Source: Bacteriovoracaceae bacterium (GTDB taxonomy: Bacteria > Bdellovibrionota > Bacteriovoracia > Bacteriovoracales > Bacteriovoracaceae). Taken from it: DNA of 64,000 bases. The stretch spans positions 37,334-101,333 of the forward strand of contig JABIHA010000087.1 in NCBI GenBank assembly GCA_018649885.1, read 5' to 3'. The translations under genes and the position numbers were made by a program. The notes beneath the pieces were generated by a model. That model made no database searches. It saw only the letters and a program-made list of their open reading frames with translations, and was not told the origin of the DNA. Below, in pieces: positions 17,435 through 25,843 of this stretch (position 1 is its first letter; each line of letters starts with the position of its first letter).

Positions 17435-17739
17435 AAAACACGCTCCTTATGCACTTTCTAACAACGTCTAGTTTTAACTCTATCAAAGAGCAATAGAGCT
17501 TGTAATAAAAATTACTCGCCCCACAACTAGAATTGGTGCACATCCATATTTAACCACTCTGCGGAGTTAAATGAAATAAAAGTGTAAGTTTTGATAAAAA
17601 TTACAAATAGTGCCTGCTGCCTTTGCGTATAATAATTTTACTAGCACCTAACATACTGTAATTACATGCCGGAAATTATGGATTATCTTCAAATATGTTC
17701 AAATTTTATGCATAATAAGGTGTACCCAAGGAGGAGCTA
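17435..17739. other. Divergent AT-rich spacer
   Basis: 305 bases between divergent genes. A TATAAT at 17628-17633 is a possible -10 on the plus strand without a good -35 at 17 bases. Nothing else is supported. Confidence 0.35.
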
Positions 17740-17952
17740 ATGGAAAAGAAGAGAGTCAACTGCCTGAAATGTAAGCACTACTATGTCACTTACGAAAATG
17801 CCTTCCCCCGTGGATGTAAGCAATATGGAATTAAAACCTCACAAATGCCATCGGTGGTTGTTCAAACTACTACGCCACAAGGGTGTATCGCATTCGAAGA
17901 GAAAGCTTCAAAAGATAAGGGACTAGACTTGAATCGGGACGATCTTTGGTAG
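17740..17952 (+). CDS. Small four-cysteine protein, probably zinc-binding
   Basis: 70 residues. CLKCKHYY near residue 8, GCKQYG near 30 and GCIAFEEK near 48 give four cysteines in the spacing of a conserved small bacterial family in which aromatic HYY, a PRGCK step and a PQGC step recur. The family has no established function. AAGGAGG precedes the ATG. The last 30 bases overlap the 3' end of mnmA on the opposite strand. Confidence 0.7.
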   Translation: MEKKRVNCLKCKHYYVTYENAFPRGCKQYGIKTSQMPSVVVQTTTPQGCIAFEEKASKDKGLDLNRDDLW

Positions 17953-19065
17953 GGAGCTCCTCCCCGATTGATAAAAATTCTCACCGGGAGAATCTATAAT
18001 AGCTCCTCCCAAACATTCGTTATCCTTATAAAAAACAACACTTTGCCTTGAAACGATCGCCCTAACAGGTGCTTCAAAATTAACCTCAATTTTGCTATCA
18101 TTTAAAGGCTTGACTACACAGGGGATATCACTCCCCCTATATCTCACCTTCGCCATGCACCTCAAGGGAAGCTCAGGTGCAGGCCCTACCCAACTAACAT
18201 CCATTCCGGTTAAGGACTGAGAAAATAAGGCTGGATGGTCCCCTCCTCTTTCAACATAGACAGTATTAGTGTCCACATCCTTGCCCACCACAAACCAAGG
18301 TAGTCCAGGCCCTCCAAGACCAAGCCCCTTTCTTTGTCCAATGGTATAGAAGCTCGCCCCAGAGTGCTCTCCCACAGAAGTTTCATCCAGCGTTTTAAAA
18401 GGGCCACGCTTAAAGCTTATGTACTGTGAGAGAAAGTTTTTAAAATTCCTCTCACCGATAAAGCATATTCCTGTGCTGTCTTTTTTCTTTGAAGTGGAAA
18501 GGCCTAATTCGAGGGCAATCTTTCTAACTTCAGGTTTTTCGAGATCACCTATGGGAAAAACTACTTTTTCTAAAACCTGCTGTTTCATAGTGTAGAGAAA
18601 GTAACTTTGATCTTTATTAGCGTCCAGACCCTTTGCAAGAGTCGATCTGCCATTTATTTTTAAATGTTGGCAATAGTGACCTGTGGCCAAGTAATCTGCC
18701 CCTAGATCCATGGCCATCTTAAAAAATACATTAAATTTAATTTCACGATTACAAAGAACATCTGGGTTAGGGGTGTGGCCAAGTTTAAACTCCTCCACAA
18801 ATGAATCAAAAACATTCTCTTTATACTCTTTAACAAAGTCGACACTGTAATAGGGCACATCTAACTTTTCACAGACGCTCACTACATCACGGTAGTCTGC
18901 TTCAGAAGTACAGACCCCATCCTCACCAATTTCTTCCCAATTTCTCATAAAAAGGCCGATCACCTTGTGACCTCTTTGTTTCAGTAGTGCCAGCGCTACC
19001 GAGGAGTCCACTCCTCCGCTCATTCCGACGACTATTGTTGATGGTTTTTTAGGTGAAAAATTCAT
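17923..19065 (-). CDS. mnmA: tRNA-specific 2-thiouridylase
   Basis: 380 residues, normal for MnmA. It installs sulfur on U34 of tRNA Lys, Glu and Gln using ATP and a persulfide relay. PP-loop GMSGGVDSS at residues 14-22; catalytic Cys105 in NPDVLCNREIKF and partner Cys201 in STGICFIGER; DQSYFLY and YTIGQRKGLGLGG are also canonical. It is the last gene of a minus-strand group of three: an MnmA-like paralogue, an M28 peptidase and this gene, with a 48-base gap before it. Confidence 0.96.
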   Translation of the reverse strand: MNFSPKKPSTIVVGMSGGVDSSVALALLKQRGHKVIGLFMRNWEEIGEDGVCTSEADYRDVVSVCEKLDVPYYSVDFVKEYKENVFDSFVEEFKLGHTPNPDVLCNREIKFNVFFKMAMDLGADYLATGHYCQHLKINGRSTLAKGLDANKDQSYFLYTMKQQVLEKVVFPIGDLEKPEVRKIALELGLSTSKKKDSTGICFIGERNFKNFLSQYISFKRGPFKTLDETSVGEHSGASFYTIGQRKGLGLGGPGLPWFVVGKDVDTNTVYVERGGDHPALFSQSLTGMDVSWVGPAPELPLRCMAKVRYRGSDIPCVVKPLNDSKIEVNFEAPVRAIVSRQSVVFYKDNECLGGAIIDSPGENFYQSGRSSLPKIVPIQV

Positions 19066-19113
19066 GACACCTTTTACCCTGCAATGTATTAATTGTAAAA
19101 TGATCGTAGTGCT

Positions 19114-20277
19114 TTAGAGGTCGTTTAAAATCCCAGCGACAGCACCGGTAATATAGACAAATGATTCCCTAAGGGTCCTGAAGTTAAGGGTTTCTGCAAA
19201 ATCATTGGAGGTGTGATGACGCTTAGTATTAGGGTCGTCCGCCCAGTTTTGTGTAAAAACAACCGAAGGCAAATGCTCTTCCCAAAAAGCTACTGAGTCT
19301 GTAATCCCAAAACCAGATTTCTTGTAGCTAAAGTCTATGGATCGTCCCATTTTTTTCCCGTAATCCTGCAATTTAATAGCTAGCTTGTTTTCTGCCTCAA
19401 AAGATTTTGCACTTGGCCTTTGACCATGAAGTTCCATGTTGAGAAGCTTTTTTTTCTGATCCCTCATTTTTGAGTCATAACCGAGCATAATAAGATGAAT
19501 ACTTCCCAAGAATTTTTTGCCTTTTCCTGCTTTCAATTCTTTTGAAAGATTAGAGACAAAGTGGCGAGATCCGAGAAATCCCAATTCTTGAAAATCAAAG
19601 AAGACCACTTTCAAAGTTTTCTTGGGTCTATTTTTTGAGAAAAACTCTATCATTTTTAAAGCAAGACTTACTCCTGAGCCATTATCATCTGCTCCCTGAC
19701 CTTTTTCATTTAAAAGAGGGACCCTCAGGTTTTTATCCACAACTATATTATCGAAATTTGTTCCAATCACAAAAATTTCCTCAGGGGTTTCGCTTCCTTT
19801 AATTTCCCAAATCAGATTGTGGGCCTTAAACTTTTTGTACCTATCTAAAAATTTGACCATATTAAAACTAAAACTCTTCCACCTTTCATATTCCACTGTT
19901 CCGGCCATTTTTTGATTGGACTTTTTATAAGCCGCCCAATCACTGCGATACATCTTCTTTGCTAAACTAATCTGTGGCACAAATTCTTGCACACTTAATA
20001 CACCTTCATTTTCAGGGTCAAATGAACTAATTTTTTCCTTAAGGTAATCAATGGCCATTTTGTGACCCTTAGTTCCAACAGTTCTATTGGGAGAACAGCA
20101 ATTCACGAACTCCCTCAAAGTTGATTCAATTTTTTTTGAGCTAGAACGCCTTATCATGCTCTTTAACTGACTTATTGATTTAATGGGTTTTGACTGTAAA
20201 GTCCACGGCAAACAAATGGTGATAATTGAAACAACAAGGTATTTAAAATTTAAACTCTTTGGGGGGTGTTCTAACAA
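19114..20277 (-). CDS. Exported M28-family zinc aminopeptidase
   Basis: 387 residues. Signal peptide in FKYLVVSIITICLPWTLQSK. Co-catalytic zinc site: Asp in GADDNGSGV, Glu pair in FFDFQELGFLGSRHF and His in RHHTSNDFAETL. NRTVGTKGHKMAIDYLKEKI is the usual N-terminal segment. Probably an aminopeptidase acting on peptides outside the inner membrane. I chose TTG 20277, which has AAGGA four bases upstream and lies inside the end of the previous gene (35-base overlap); the longer frame from 20370 would add residues encoded inside that gene. Confidence 0.85.
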   Translation of the reverse strand: MLEHPPKSLNFKYLVVSIITICLPWTLQSKPIKSISQLKSMIRRSSSKKIESTLREFVNCCSPNRTVGTKGHKMAIDYLKEKISSFDPENEGVLSVQEFVPQISLAKKMYRSDWAAYKKSNQKMAGTVEYERWKSFSFNMVKFLDRYKKFKAHNLIWEIKGSETPEEIFVIGTNFDNIVVDKNLRVPLLNEKGQGADDNGSGVSLALKMIEFFSKNRPKKTLKVVFFDFQELGFLGSRHFVSNLSKELKAGKGKKFLGSIHLIMLGYDSKMRDQKKKLLNMELHGQRPSAKSFEAENKLAIKLQDYGKKMGRSIDFSYKKSGFGITDSVAFWEEHLPSVVFTQNWADDPNTKRHHTSNDFAETLNFRTLRESFVYITGAVAGILNDL

Positions 20278-21526
20278 CTTTTCCTTCAGTATCATACTCA
20301 GGCTCATCATATTTCTCGACTCTATTGATGGGGGAAAAATCCCCATTATCATACACAACCCCACTTCCAATTAAGTGTGAGGCGCCTCCACTCTTATTGT
20401 AAAAAACAATCACTTTTCCGATAGTAATAGAATAAATAGGCTTTTTAAATACAAGATAGGCACAGTTGTTATTCTTAAAATAAAGCGTGCACATTTCTCT
20501 TTCTTCTTGATCGGCCATGTGATGGATAAATACTTCAATAGGCTTTGTTTTATCAATCTCTTTGACAAAGAAAACATTTACAATTGAACAACAATCAAAG
20601 AAAAACTCGTCAGGTGGCCCAATTACAATTTTTCGGTCCATGGAATTTATTTCAACTACAACATTTTCTTTATCAACCATTCCAAAAAAGTTTTCAGTGG
20701 AAAGATTCTCTTGACCGATTTCGTACTCAATGACTCCCTGGTGATCACCAATAACTGCTCCGCCACCCTCTGTATGAATAGTTCCCGACTCTCTAAGATC
20801 TGGTGGACTTTGAGATTTAAAGAATTCTAATTCCTTACCTTCCAAAAAAATACTCTCTGTCTCTCCAGAATAAATTTCAATTTTTTGTCCAAAACTTTTG
20901 AGAAGTTTTTCTACCTCTGTTTTTCTTAAATCCCCTAGAGGGAATAGCAGCTTTTTGAAAAGGCTTGCATCTGTTTGGCATAGAAAATAGGACTGGTCAC
21001 TCTTAATATCATTGGCAGTTAAAAGGGCAAATTCATTTTTCACTAAATTTCGATGGATCTTCGCGTAGTGGCCAGTGGCAATCAGATCTGTTTCCAATTT
21101 TTCAGATTTTTCGGCCAATATTTTCATAATGAGCTTATTTTCAGCGTACCTAAGTGGATAGCTCTCACCCGCCAGCCTAGCTGCCACCATTGGCTCAATA
21201 ATACAGTCAAAATACTCACGGCTTGCCTGTATTCCGTAAAAAGGAATCCCTATTTTTTGACAAAATGTTTGCAGGTTTTCAAGGTTTTGATAGCTTCTGG
21301 GTTTAAAAAATGATGGAGTAAAAAAACTCTCAAACTTATCATCTAAAAAAACGATGGAAACACCTATGCACTTATAGCCTTGCTTGTTGAGTAAGTAGGC
21401 CACAACAGTAGAGTCCATCCCCCCAGTCAAAGACAAGAGAACCTTTGTCTCATTAGGCTGTTTTCCAGTCACACTTGGTTTCTGACTTTTTTTGTTGGTT
21501 TTATTTTTTGGTTCACTACCCATCAT
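20243..21526 (-). CDS. MnmA-like PP-loop protein lacking both catalytic cysteines
   Basis: About 427 residues. It follows MnmA through the PP-loop (SLTGGMDSTVVAYLL), TDLIATGHYAKI, SDQSYFLCQTD and LFPLGDLRKTEVEKLL. Where MnmA has Cys105 (VLCNRE) this protein has LRYAEN, and where MnmA has Cys201 (TGICFIGE) it has ESIFLEGK. Thiolation by the known persulfide mechanism is therefore not possible, though ATP-dependent adenylation may remain. It carries an extra Lys-rich N-terminus and a C-terminal domain with changed sequence. The start is uncertain: ATG 21526 or 21523; the frame opens at TTG 21565. It precedes the M28 peptidase and true mnmA on the same strand. Confidence 0.75.
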   Translation of the reverse strand: MMGSEPKNKTNKKSQKPSVTGKQPNETKVLLSLTGGMDSTVVAYLLNKQGYKCIGVSIVFLDDKFESFFTPSFFKPRSYQNLENLQTFCQKIGIPFYGIQASREYFDCIIEPMVAARLAGESYPLRYAENKLIMKILAEKSEKLETDLIATGHYAKIHRNLVKNEFALLTANDIKSDQSYFLCQTDASLFKKLLFPLGDLRKTEVEKLLKSFGQKIEIYSGETESIFLEGKELEFFKSQSPPDLRESGTIHTEGGGAVIGDHQGVIEYEIGQENLSTENFFGMVDKENVVVEINSMDRKIVIGPPDEFFFDCCSIVNVFFVKEIDKTKPIEVFIHHMADQEEREMCTLYFKNNNCAYLVFKKPIYSITIGKVIVFYNKSGGASHLIGSGVVYDNGDFSPINRVEKYDEPEYDTEGKVVRTPPKEFKF

Positions 21527-21647
21527 AGTATTATAGTTGAGGCAGCTACTTCTGGGGTAGCACAAATTAACAAACGAAATATTTACCTGTATGAAGGTTT
21601 TCGCAGAATAACTTTATCCAATTTATTTTGAGATCGATAAGATAACT

Positions 21648-22295
21648 ATGTTGAAAAGTACCCTATCACCAGACCAAAAGGTTACCTATTTTTTTGATAA
21701 GAAAAAATGGGCGTGGAATAACCAAGTGAATGGTCTCAAATTATTTTTGAATTTTCTGAGGTATCTAGGCACCCCTAAGCCCATTAGTTTTTCCTATATC
21801 TCTCCAAAAAATGATCTTATTAGAGATATCACTATCAAAGAAAATATACTCTTAGAGTCCATTGAAGCGGATTTTATGAGCACAAAAGAAAATCGCTTTG
21901 ACCAACTTATAGCTGAGTCAAATAATATATACCTAGAGCAAATATTGGCCAAAATTCCTGCCCTTGATAGCCTGCCTCAAGCACTCGACCAAAAAGCTCA
22001 ACATATGGTCTCACTAATCAAGGGTTTGCTTAAGCCATCTGAGTTCATCTTTTATGAGGAACCTTCGTGGGAATTATCACCTGAAGAGGAAGTTCTTATC
22101 AAAAAAATCTTTCAATTTGAAAATAGAAGCCTACTTGTGGCCAGTAGTAATGAGGTTTTATGGAAAAAATCTCTAGATAAATCAGTCATAAAATCGAGAC
22201 AAAATGGCTATTCTCTCATTGAAAATGAACTCGATAGAGCAGGTGATGAGAGCGTTTTAAACTTTCACTACTTCGGTGCGAAGAAAGCAGCCTAA
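21648..22295 (+). CDS. ABC-ATPase-like protein without Walker A
   Basis: 215 residues. The second half reads like the distal part of an ABC transporter ATPase: DITIKENILLESI (Q-loop follow-up), KAQHMVSLIKGLLKPSEFIF, EEPSWELSPEEE in the Walker B/D-loop position and LLVASSNEVLWKKS in the H-loop position without its His. There is no GxxGxGKST motif in the first 50 residues. Either it is a non-hydrolysing relative or the likeness is superficial. It is intact, so not obviously a pseudogene. It diverges from the MnmA-like gene and precedes the methyltransferase by 86 bases. Confidence 0.5.
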   Translation: MLKSTLSPDQKVTYFFDKKKWAWNNQVNGLKLFLNFLRYLGTPKPISFSYISPKNDLIRDITIKENILLESIEADFMSTKENRFDQLIAESNNIYLEQILAKIPALDSLPQALDQKAQHMVSLIKGLLKPSEFIFYEEPSWELSPEEEVLIKKIFQFENRSLLVASSNEVLWKKSLDKSVIKSRQNGYSLIENELDRAGDESVLNFHYFGAKKAA

Positions 22296-22381
22296 ATCCT
22301 CAAATCATATTTCTTCACAAGCCTATATATTTCCGATATTCTTGATAAAATTACTTTTGCTAACCCTTAGAGATAACAACA

Positions 22382-23536
22382 ATGAAGTTTAACTTTATCG
22401 ATCTATTTGCAGGCGCCGGAGGTCTTTCCTGCGGTATGGAACTAGCTGGACACAAATGCCTTTTAGGCGTTGATGTAGATAAGCATGCCATGAAGACCTT
22501 TGAACAAAATCATAAATACTCTAAAGCCTACTGCGGCGATATAAAAAAATTAAAGGGAAAGACCCTTAAAGAATACCTGGGAAATAAAACTGTCCATGTA
22601 GTCGTTGGTGGGCCTCCTTGTCAGGGATTTTCTACAGTAGGAGTGGGAAACCCAAAAGATTTGAGAAATTCACTTTTCTTAGAATATTGTAGAATCGTCA
22701 AAGAGACCAAGCCATACTTTATTATCATGGAAAACGTTACAGGCCTTCTTGCTAAAAAAAATGAAACCACCCTTAACAATATTTTTAAAAAATTCGAATC
22801 CATGGGCTATCACATGGATGTTAAAGTAATGGCCTCTCAAAACTACGGAGTTCCTGAAAAAAGAAGAAGAACAATCATTATTGGAAGTCGGTTGTCTTCA
22901 AAAATCAAATTTCCAGTTGAGACCCACGACACCTATAAAAATAATGAATATATACCCCCGGCCTTGGTTGGAGAGGTGTTAGAAGACCTAGAGTGCTCAA
23001 GTGGGGACATCTACAATCACGATCTGAGTGCAGCTGGTGTCAGATCAAAACTTGATCTAAAGAGAATCAAAAGAATTCCTGAAGGCCAAGGAATTCGTTA
23101 TCAAAAAGATGAAAAATCATTTCTCCCCCCCTCTCTAAGATTGGATGTGGTTTGGGAAGAGCTTCCAGAGAAAAGATTTAGACAAACCAAATACTGCAGG
23201 CTTGATCGATTTAAGCCCTCTCCTACTATATTAACAAGCCGCTACACTTATTATCATCCTACTGAGCATAGATATCTCACACAAAGGGAAGCTGCTAAAC
23301 TTCAAAGCTTTCCCAATGATTTTGTTTTTCATGGCCCAGTTGCCGCTCAGTGGAAACAAATTGGTAATGCGGTCCCTCCTATCATGGCAAAGGCCCTGGG
23401 TAAGGCACTGATCAGCATGTATAAAAGTGCCAAAAGCTCTAAAAACTCAAATGTAAAAATCACTAAGAGTGCCAAGAGCAAAATCAGCCAGGTAAGGTCT
23501 AAAGCATTTGTCTACAGAGGCAAAGAGGCCCAGTAA
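22382..23536 (+). CDS. DNA (cytosine-5) methyltransferase
   Basis: 384 residues with the C5-methyltransferase motifs in order: I DLFAGAGGLSCGM, IV GGPPCQGFS (catalytic Cys), VI IIMENVTGL, VIII EKRRRTIIIGSR, a target-recognition region around residues 200-290, IX RFKPSPTILTSR and X QIGNAVPP. A lysine- and serine-rich tail follows motif X. The recognition sequence cannot be read from the protein. The convergent gene at 23.6 kb has features of a possible restriction partner; otherwise this is a solitary methyltransferase. Confidence 0.95.
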   Translation: MKFNFIDLFAGAGGLSCGMELAGHKCLLGVDVDKHAMKTFEQNHKYSKAYCGDIKKLKGKTLKEYLGNKTVHVVVGGPPCQGFSTVGVGNPKDLRNSLFLEYCRIVKETKPYFIIMENVTGLLAKKNETTLNNIFKKFESMGYHMDVKVMASQNYGVPEKRRRTIIIGSRLSSKIKFPVETHDTYKNNEYIPPALVGEVLEDLECSSGDIYNHDLSAAGVRSKLDLKRIKRIPEGQGIRYQKDEKSFLPPSLRLDVVWEELPEKRFRQTKYCRLDRFKPSPTILTSRYTYYHPTEHRYLTQREAAKLQSFPNDFVFHGPVAAQWKQIGNAVPPIMAKALGKALISMYKSAKSSKNSNVKITKSAKSKISQVRSKAFVYRGKEAQ

Positions 23537-23587
23537 GAAATATACTGATCCCAGTTTGAATTTCAAGTGGCGTATACCTATCCCATT

Positions 23588-24589
23588 TTAAAATCTGACA
23601 GAGCAATTTACCTTCATCGCCATTTGGGTGAATTTATTCATAGGCTTGACCCTGATTTGCAGCCGCATCTCACCCAAGAGGATCTCAAAAGAGGAAAGTT
23701 TGGGTTTTAAGGGCGCCAGGGATACAGATGCAAGAGCATTTTGAAAATCCAAATAATTCATATTCTTAATAGAGCTCAGAAGGTACCTTCCACTTTTGTC
23801 TTCACTGTGAAAGAGACAAACTTGTTCAACATTTTCTAAACTAAAGCCACACAGTGGGCCTAGGGCCTTCTTAAAACAGACAGGGTCATTTTGGTATATG
23901 GCCAAAAAAGCATTGTAAACCTCTTTGATAACTCGGTGATAATGCTCTTTAATTAATTTTTTTAACGGCGCCGGTAAATTGCCCGGCAATGTAGGAAGTG
24001 ACAGCTCGTCCCACGCAGAATCGAATTCACCATTCCAGCCCTCGAGGCCGTAGTACTGGTAGAACTCAGCACCCAATTGAAAAAAGGAGCTTGAAAGTGT
24101 GTCAGCAATTTGTGCCTGAAGCTTTAAGGCCAACTCAGTGGCGAAGTAATTTTCAATAAAGCTCTTTATGCCACCACTTTTAGTGTTCACGAAGGAATTT
24201 TTCTTACAAAGCTTAATGCTTAAAAGTCGCTCCCCACTTTCACCGCAACCAATCCTTATATCACCTTCACCAAAAGAGCTGTGGCCTTTGCCACCTGCAA
24301 CCTTTCCAATTAGATGGATGCTTTTAACAACACTACGATCATGAGAACAAATTCGGCTTGTTACTTCACGCGCCAAAAGTGGGATCCGCTTCAATAGCTC
24401 TGGATCCTTTGAGCGAAGTAAGCGCTCATAGGCCTTCAACTGCTTTCTGAATTCAGGACCAAGCTCTTCTAGATACTGACTTTCAAGGCCATAGTGCCTG
24501 GCCAAATAAGAGCCCACAGAAAACTCAAAAAGATTTCCTTTAAACTCGTTTAAGTAAGCCTGTTTTACGGCACTATTTTGCTGCTCCAT
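23588..24589 (-). CDS. Hypothetical protein, possible PD-(D/E)xK restriction endonuclease
   Basis: 333 residues, cytoplasmic. An N-terminal helical part (LFEFSVGSYLARHYGL) is followed by GEGDIRIGCG and, 12 residues on, LLSIKLCKKNS. An acidic residue and then S-x-K-x in strand context resembles the PD-(D/E)xK nuclease core with a variant third position. It converges on the C5 methyltransferase, with 51 bases between the stops, the layout of many type II restriction-modification pairs. I do not recognise a named endonuclease family, so the assignment is inference from motif plus neighbour. Confidence 0.45.
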   Translation of the reverse strand: MEQQNSAVKQAYLNEFKGNLFEFSVGSYLARHYGLESQYLEELGPEFRKQLKAYERLLRSKDPELLKRIPLLAREVTSRICSHDRSVVKSIHLIGKVAGGKGHSSFGEGDIRIGCGESGERLLSIKLCKKNSFVNTKSGGIKSFIENYFATELALKLQAQIADTLSSSFFQLGAEFYQYYGLEGWNGEFDSAWDELSLPTLPGNLPAPLKKLIKEHYHRVIKEVYNAFLAIYQNDPVCFKKALGPLCGFSLENVEQVCLFHSEDKSGRYLLSSIKNMNYLDFQNALASVSLAPLKPKLSSFEILLGEMRLQIRVKPMNKFTQMAMKVNCSVRF

Positions 24590-24666
24590 AGGCCTAGACT
24601 ATAATGGGATTTCTCCATTTGCAATTGAGCTGCCCTGGGTACATTCCCCAACCTGCGTACGGTGCG

Positions 24667-24678
24667 TCCACATGTGGA
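24667..24678. promoter_or_regulatory. 12-bp palindrome upstream of the pyr promoter
   Basis: TCCACATGTGGA is a perfect palindrome, 15 bases upstream of the -35 element of pyrB. Position and symmetry suit a dimeric regulator; no regulator is known from the window. Confidence 0.35.
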
Positions 24679-24693
24679 AAAGAGCTTTTTTCC

Positions 24694-24722
24694 TTGTAAA
24701 AATTGCTGATAAAAGCTATATC
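24694..24722 (+). promoter_or_regulatory. Candidate sigma-70 promoter of the pyr operon
   Basis: TTGTAA (24694-24699) and TATATC (24717-24722) are separated by exactly 17 bases, giving a start near 24729 and a leader of about 46 bases before pyrB. A small stem GGAGA-ATT-TCTCC lies within the leader at 24739-24751. Confidence 0.5.
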
Positions 24723-24774
24723 TATAAAAACGCAGCTTGGAGAATTTCTCCATTTTGATAAGGACGCTTAATAA

Positions 24775-25689
24775 GTGTACCCAACAGTCCTAGAAAATAT
24801 TCAGGACTTAGGAATGGGCCAAATCCAGCAGCTCCTAAGTCTCTCTAAAAAACTCAAAACTAGCGAAACACAGCCCCCTTCTTTTTCCCCAAACCCTTTT
24901 ACTGCCGCTTTAATTTTTAATGAGAACTCTACTAGAACCAAATACTCTTTTGCCAAATCAATTATAAATCTAGATTACCGCTATGTGGATATCAACCCAG
25001 AGTCATCGAGCATGAAAAAAGGTGAAGATCTGGAAGAGACACTTTTGACCTTGAAGGCCCAAGGCTATGGCCTTTTAATCATGAGAACTCCCAATAGTGG
25101 AGAATTTTCAAAGTTTAAAAAGCACTCCCCTCTCCCTATCATTAATGCAGGAGATGGATCTAATCAGCACCCAACACAAGCCTTGCTGGATCTTTTTACC
25201 ATGATAGAGCTAGGTGAGGATCCAAAAGGTAAGACAGTCACTTTTATAGGTGACTGTGCCCACTCTAGAGTGGTCAATTCCCTGGCGCCACTTCTCATCA
25301 GCTGGGGAGCAAAAGTCAATTTTTGTGGACCAGATGAATTTATGCCAGACAGTAGTAAGCACAGTGAAGTCAAAAGATTAGGCCAGCTAGAATCTGCTGT
25401 GGACGGGTCAGATATTTTATATTTACTCAGAATCCAAAGTGAAAGACATCAAAGTAGAAGCTCAGATTCATTTATCACTGACTACGCTACAAATTTTCAA
25501 GTGAACCAAGTAAGTTTAAAGGGCAAGCGAATACCCATCTATCACCCAGGTCCGGCAAATATTGGAGTGGAAATAGATCACCAAACCCTAAAAGGAGAGC
25601 TCTATAGAGGCTACCACCAAGTGGAAAATTCTATTTTTATGAGAATGGCCCTAGTCAAATCCTATTTCGAACTAGGAAGAGGGCAATAA
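24775..25689 (+). CDS. pyrB: Aspartate carbamoyltransferase catalytic chain
   Basis: 304 residues. It condenses carbamoyl phosphate with aspartate in UMP synthesis. Motifs: ENSTRTKYSFAKS (carbamoyl phosphate site, STRT), SNQHPTQALLDLFTM and HPGPANIGVEI. The last replaces the usual HPGPVNRGVE, an Asn-Ile in place of Asn-Arg. No pyrI regulatory chain follows. It starts at GTG 24775 with AAGGA ten bases upstream. First gene of pyrB-carAB-pyrF, so the maker of carbamoyl phosphate and its consumer are coexpressed. Confidence 0.94.
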   Translation: MYPTVLENIQDLGMGQIQQLLSLSKKLKTSETQPPSFSPNPFTAALIFNENSTRTKYSFAKSIINLDYRYVDINPESSSMKKGEDLEETLLTLKAQGYGLLIMRTPNSGEFSKFKKHSPLPIINAGDGSNQHPTQALLDLFTMIELGEDPKGKTVTFIGDCAHSRVVNSLAPLLISWGAKVNFCGPDEFMPDSSKHSEVKRLGQLESAVDGSDILYLLRIQSERHQSRSSDSFITDYATNFQVNQVSLKGKRIPIYHPGPANIGVEIDHQTLKGELYRGYHQVENSIFMRMALVKSYFELGRGQ

Positions 25690-25693
25690 AGCG

Positions 25694-25843
25694 ATGAAAA
25701 CAAAAATCAGAAAATATTTAAAAAGGCCTGTCACTCAGGCCTTTTTTTTAAGAGGTAAAACAATATGGAAATTAGAAAACGAAGAGCAAAAGATTGCTTT
25801 ATCCACTTTAAAAGTGGAGCTATGTTTAAGGCATCTGCATTAA
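25694..25843 (+). CDS. Possible leader peptide across the pyrB-carAB hairpin
   Basis: A 49-codon frame beginning MKTKIRKYLKRPVTQAFFL opens five bases after the pyrB stop, runs through the terminator-like hairpin and its U-tract and ends inside carAB in another frame. In enterobacterial pyrBI, translation of such a leader over a U-rich terminator couples read-through to UTP level. The ribosome site (AGAGGG) is distant and the frame may be chance, so confidence is low. Confidence 0.25.
   Translation: MKTKIRKYLKRPVTQAFFLRGKTIWKLENEEQKIALSTLKVELCLRHLH
25721..25749 (+). terminator. Terminator/attenuator between pyrB and carAB
   Basis: Stem AAAAGGCCTG / CAGGCCTTTT with a five-base loop (TCACT) and eight consecutive T after the stem: a strong intrinsic terminator inside the operon. 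It lies only 16 bases before carAB, so it would cut expression of carAB and pyrF unless read through, which suits attenuation. Confidence 0.75.

Noticed and set aside
24565..24753. Minus-strand 62-codon frame over the pyr promoter region
   Set aside because: No ribosome site; it covers the promoter and palindrome and overlaps the end of a real gene.
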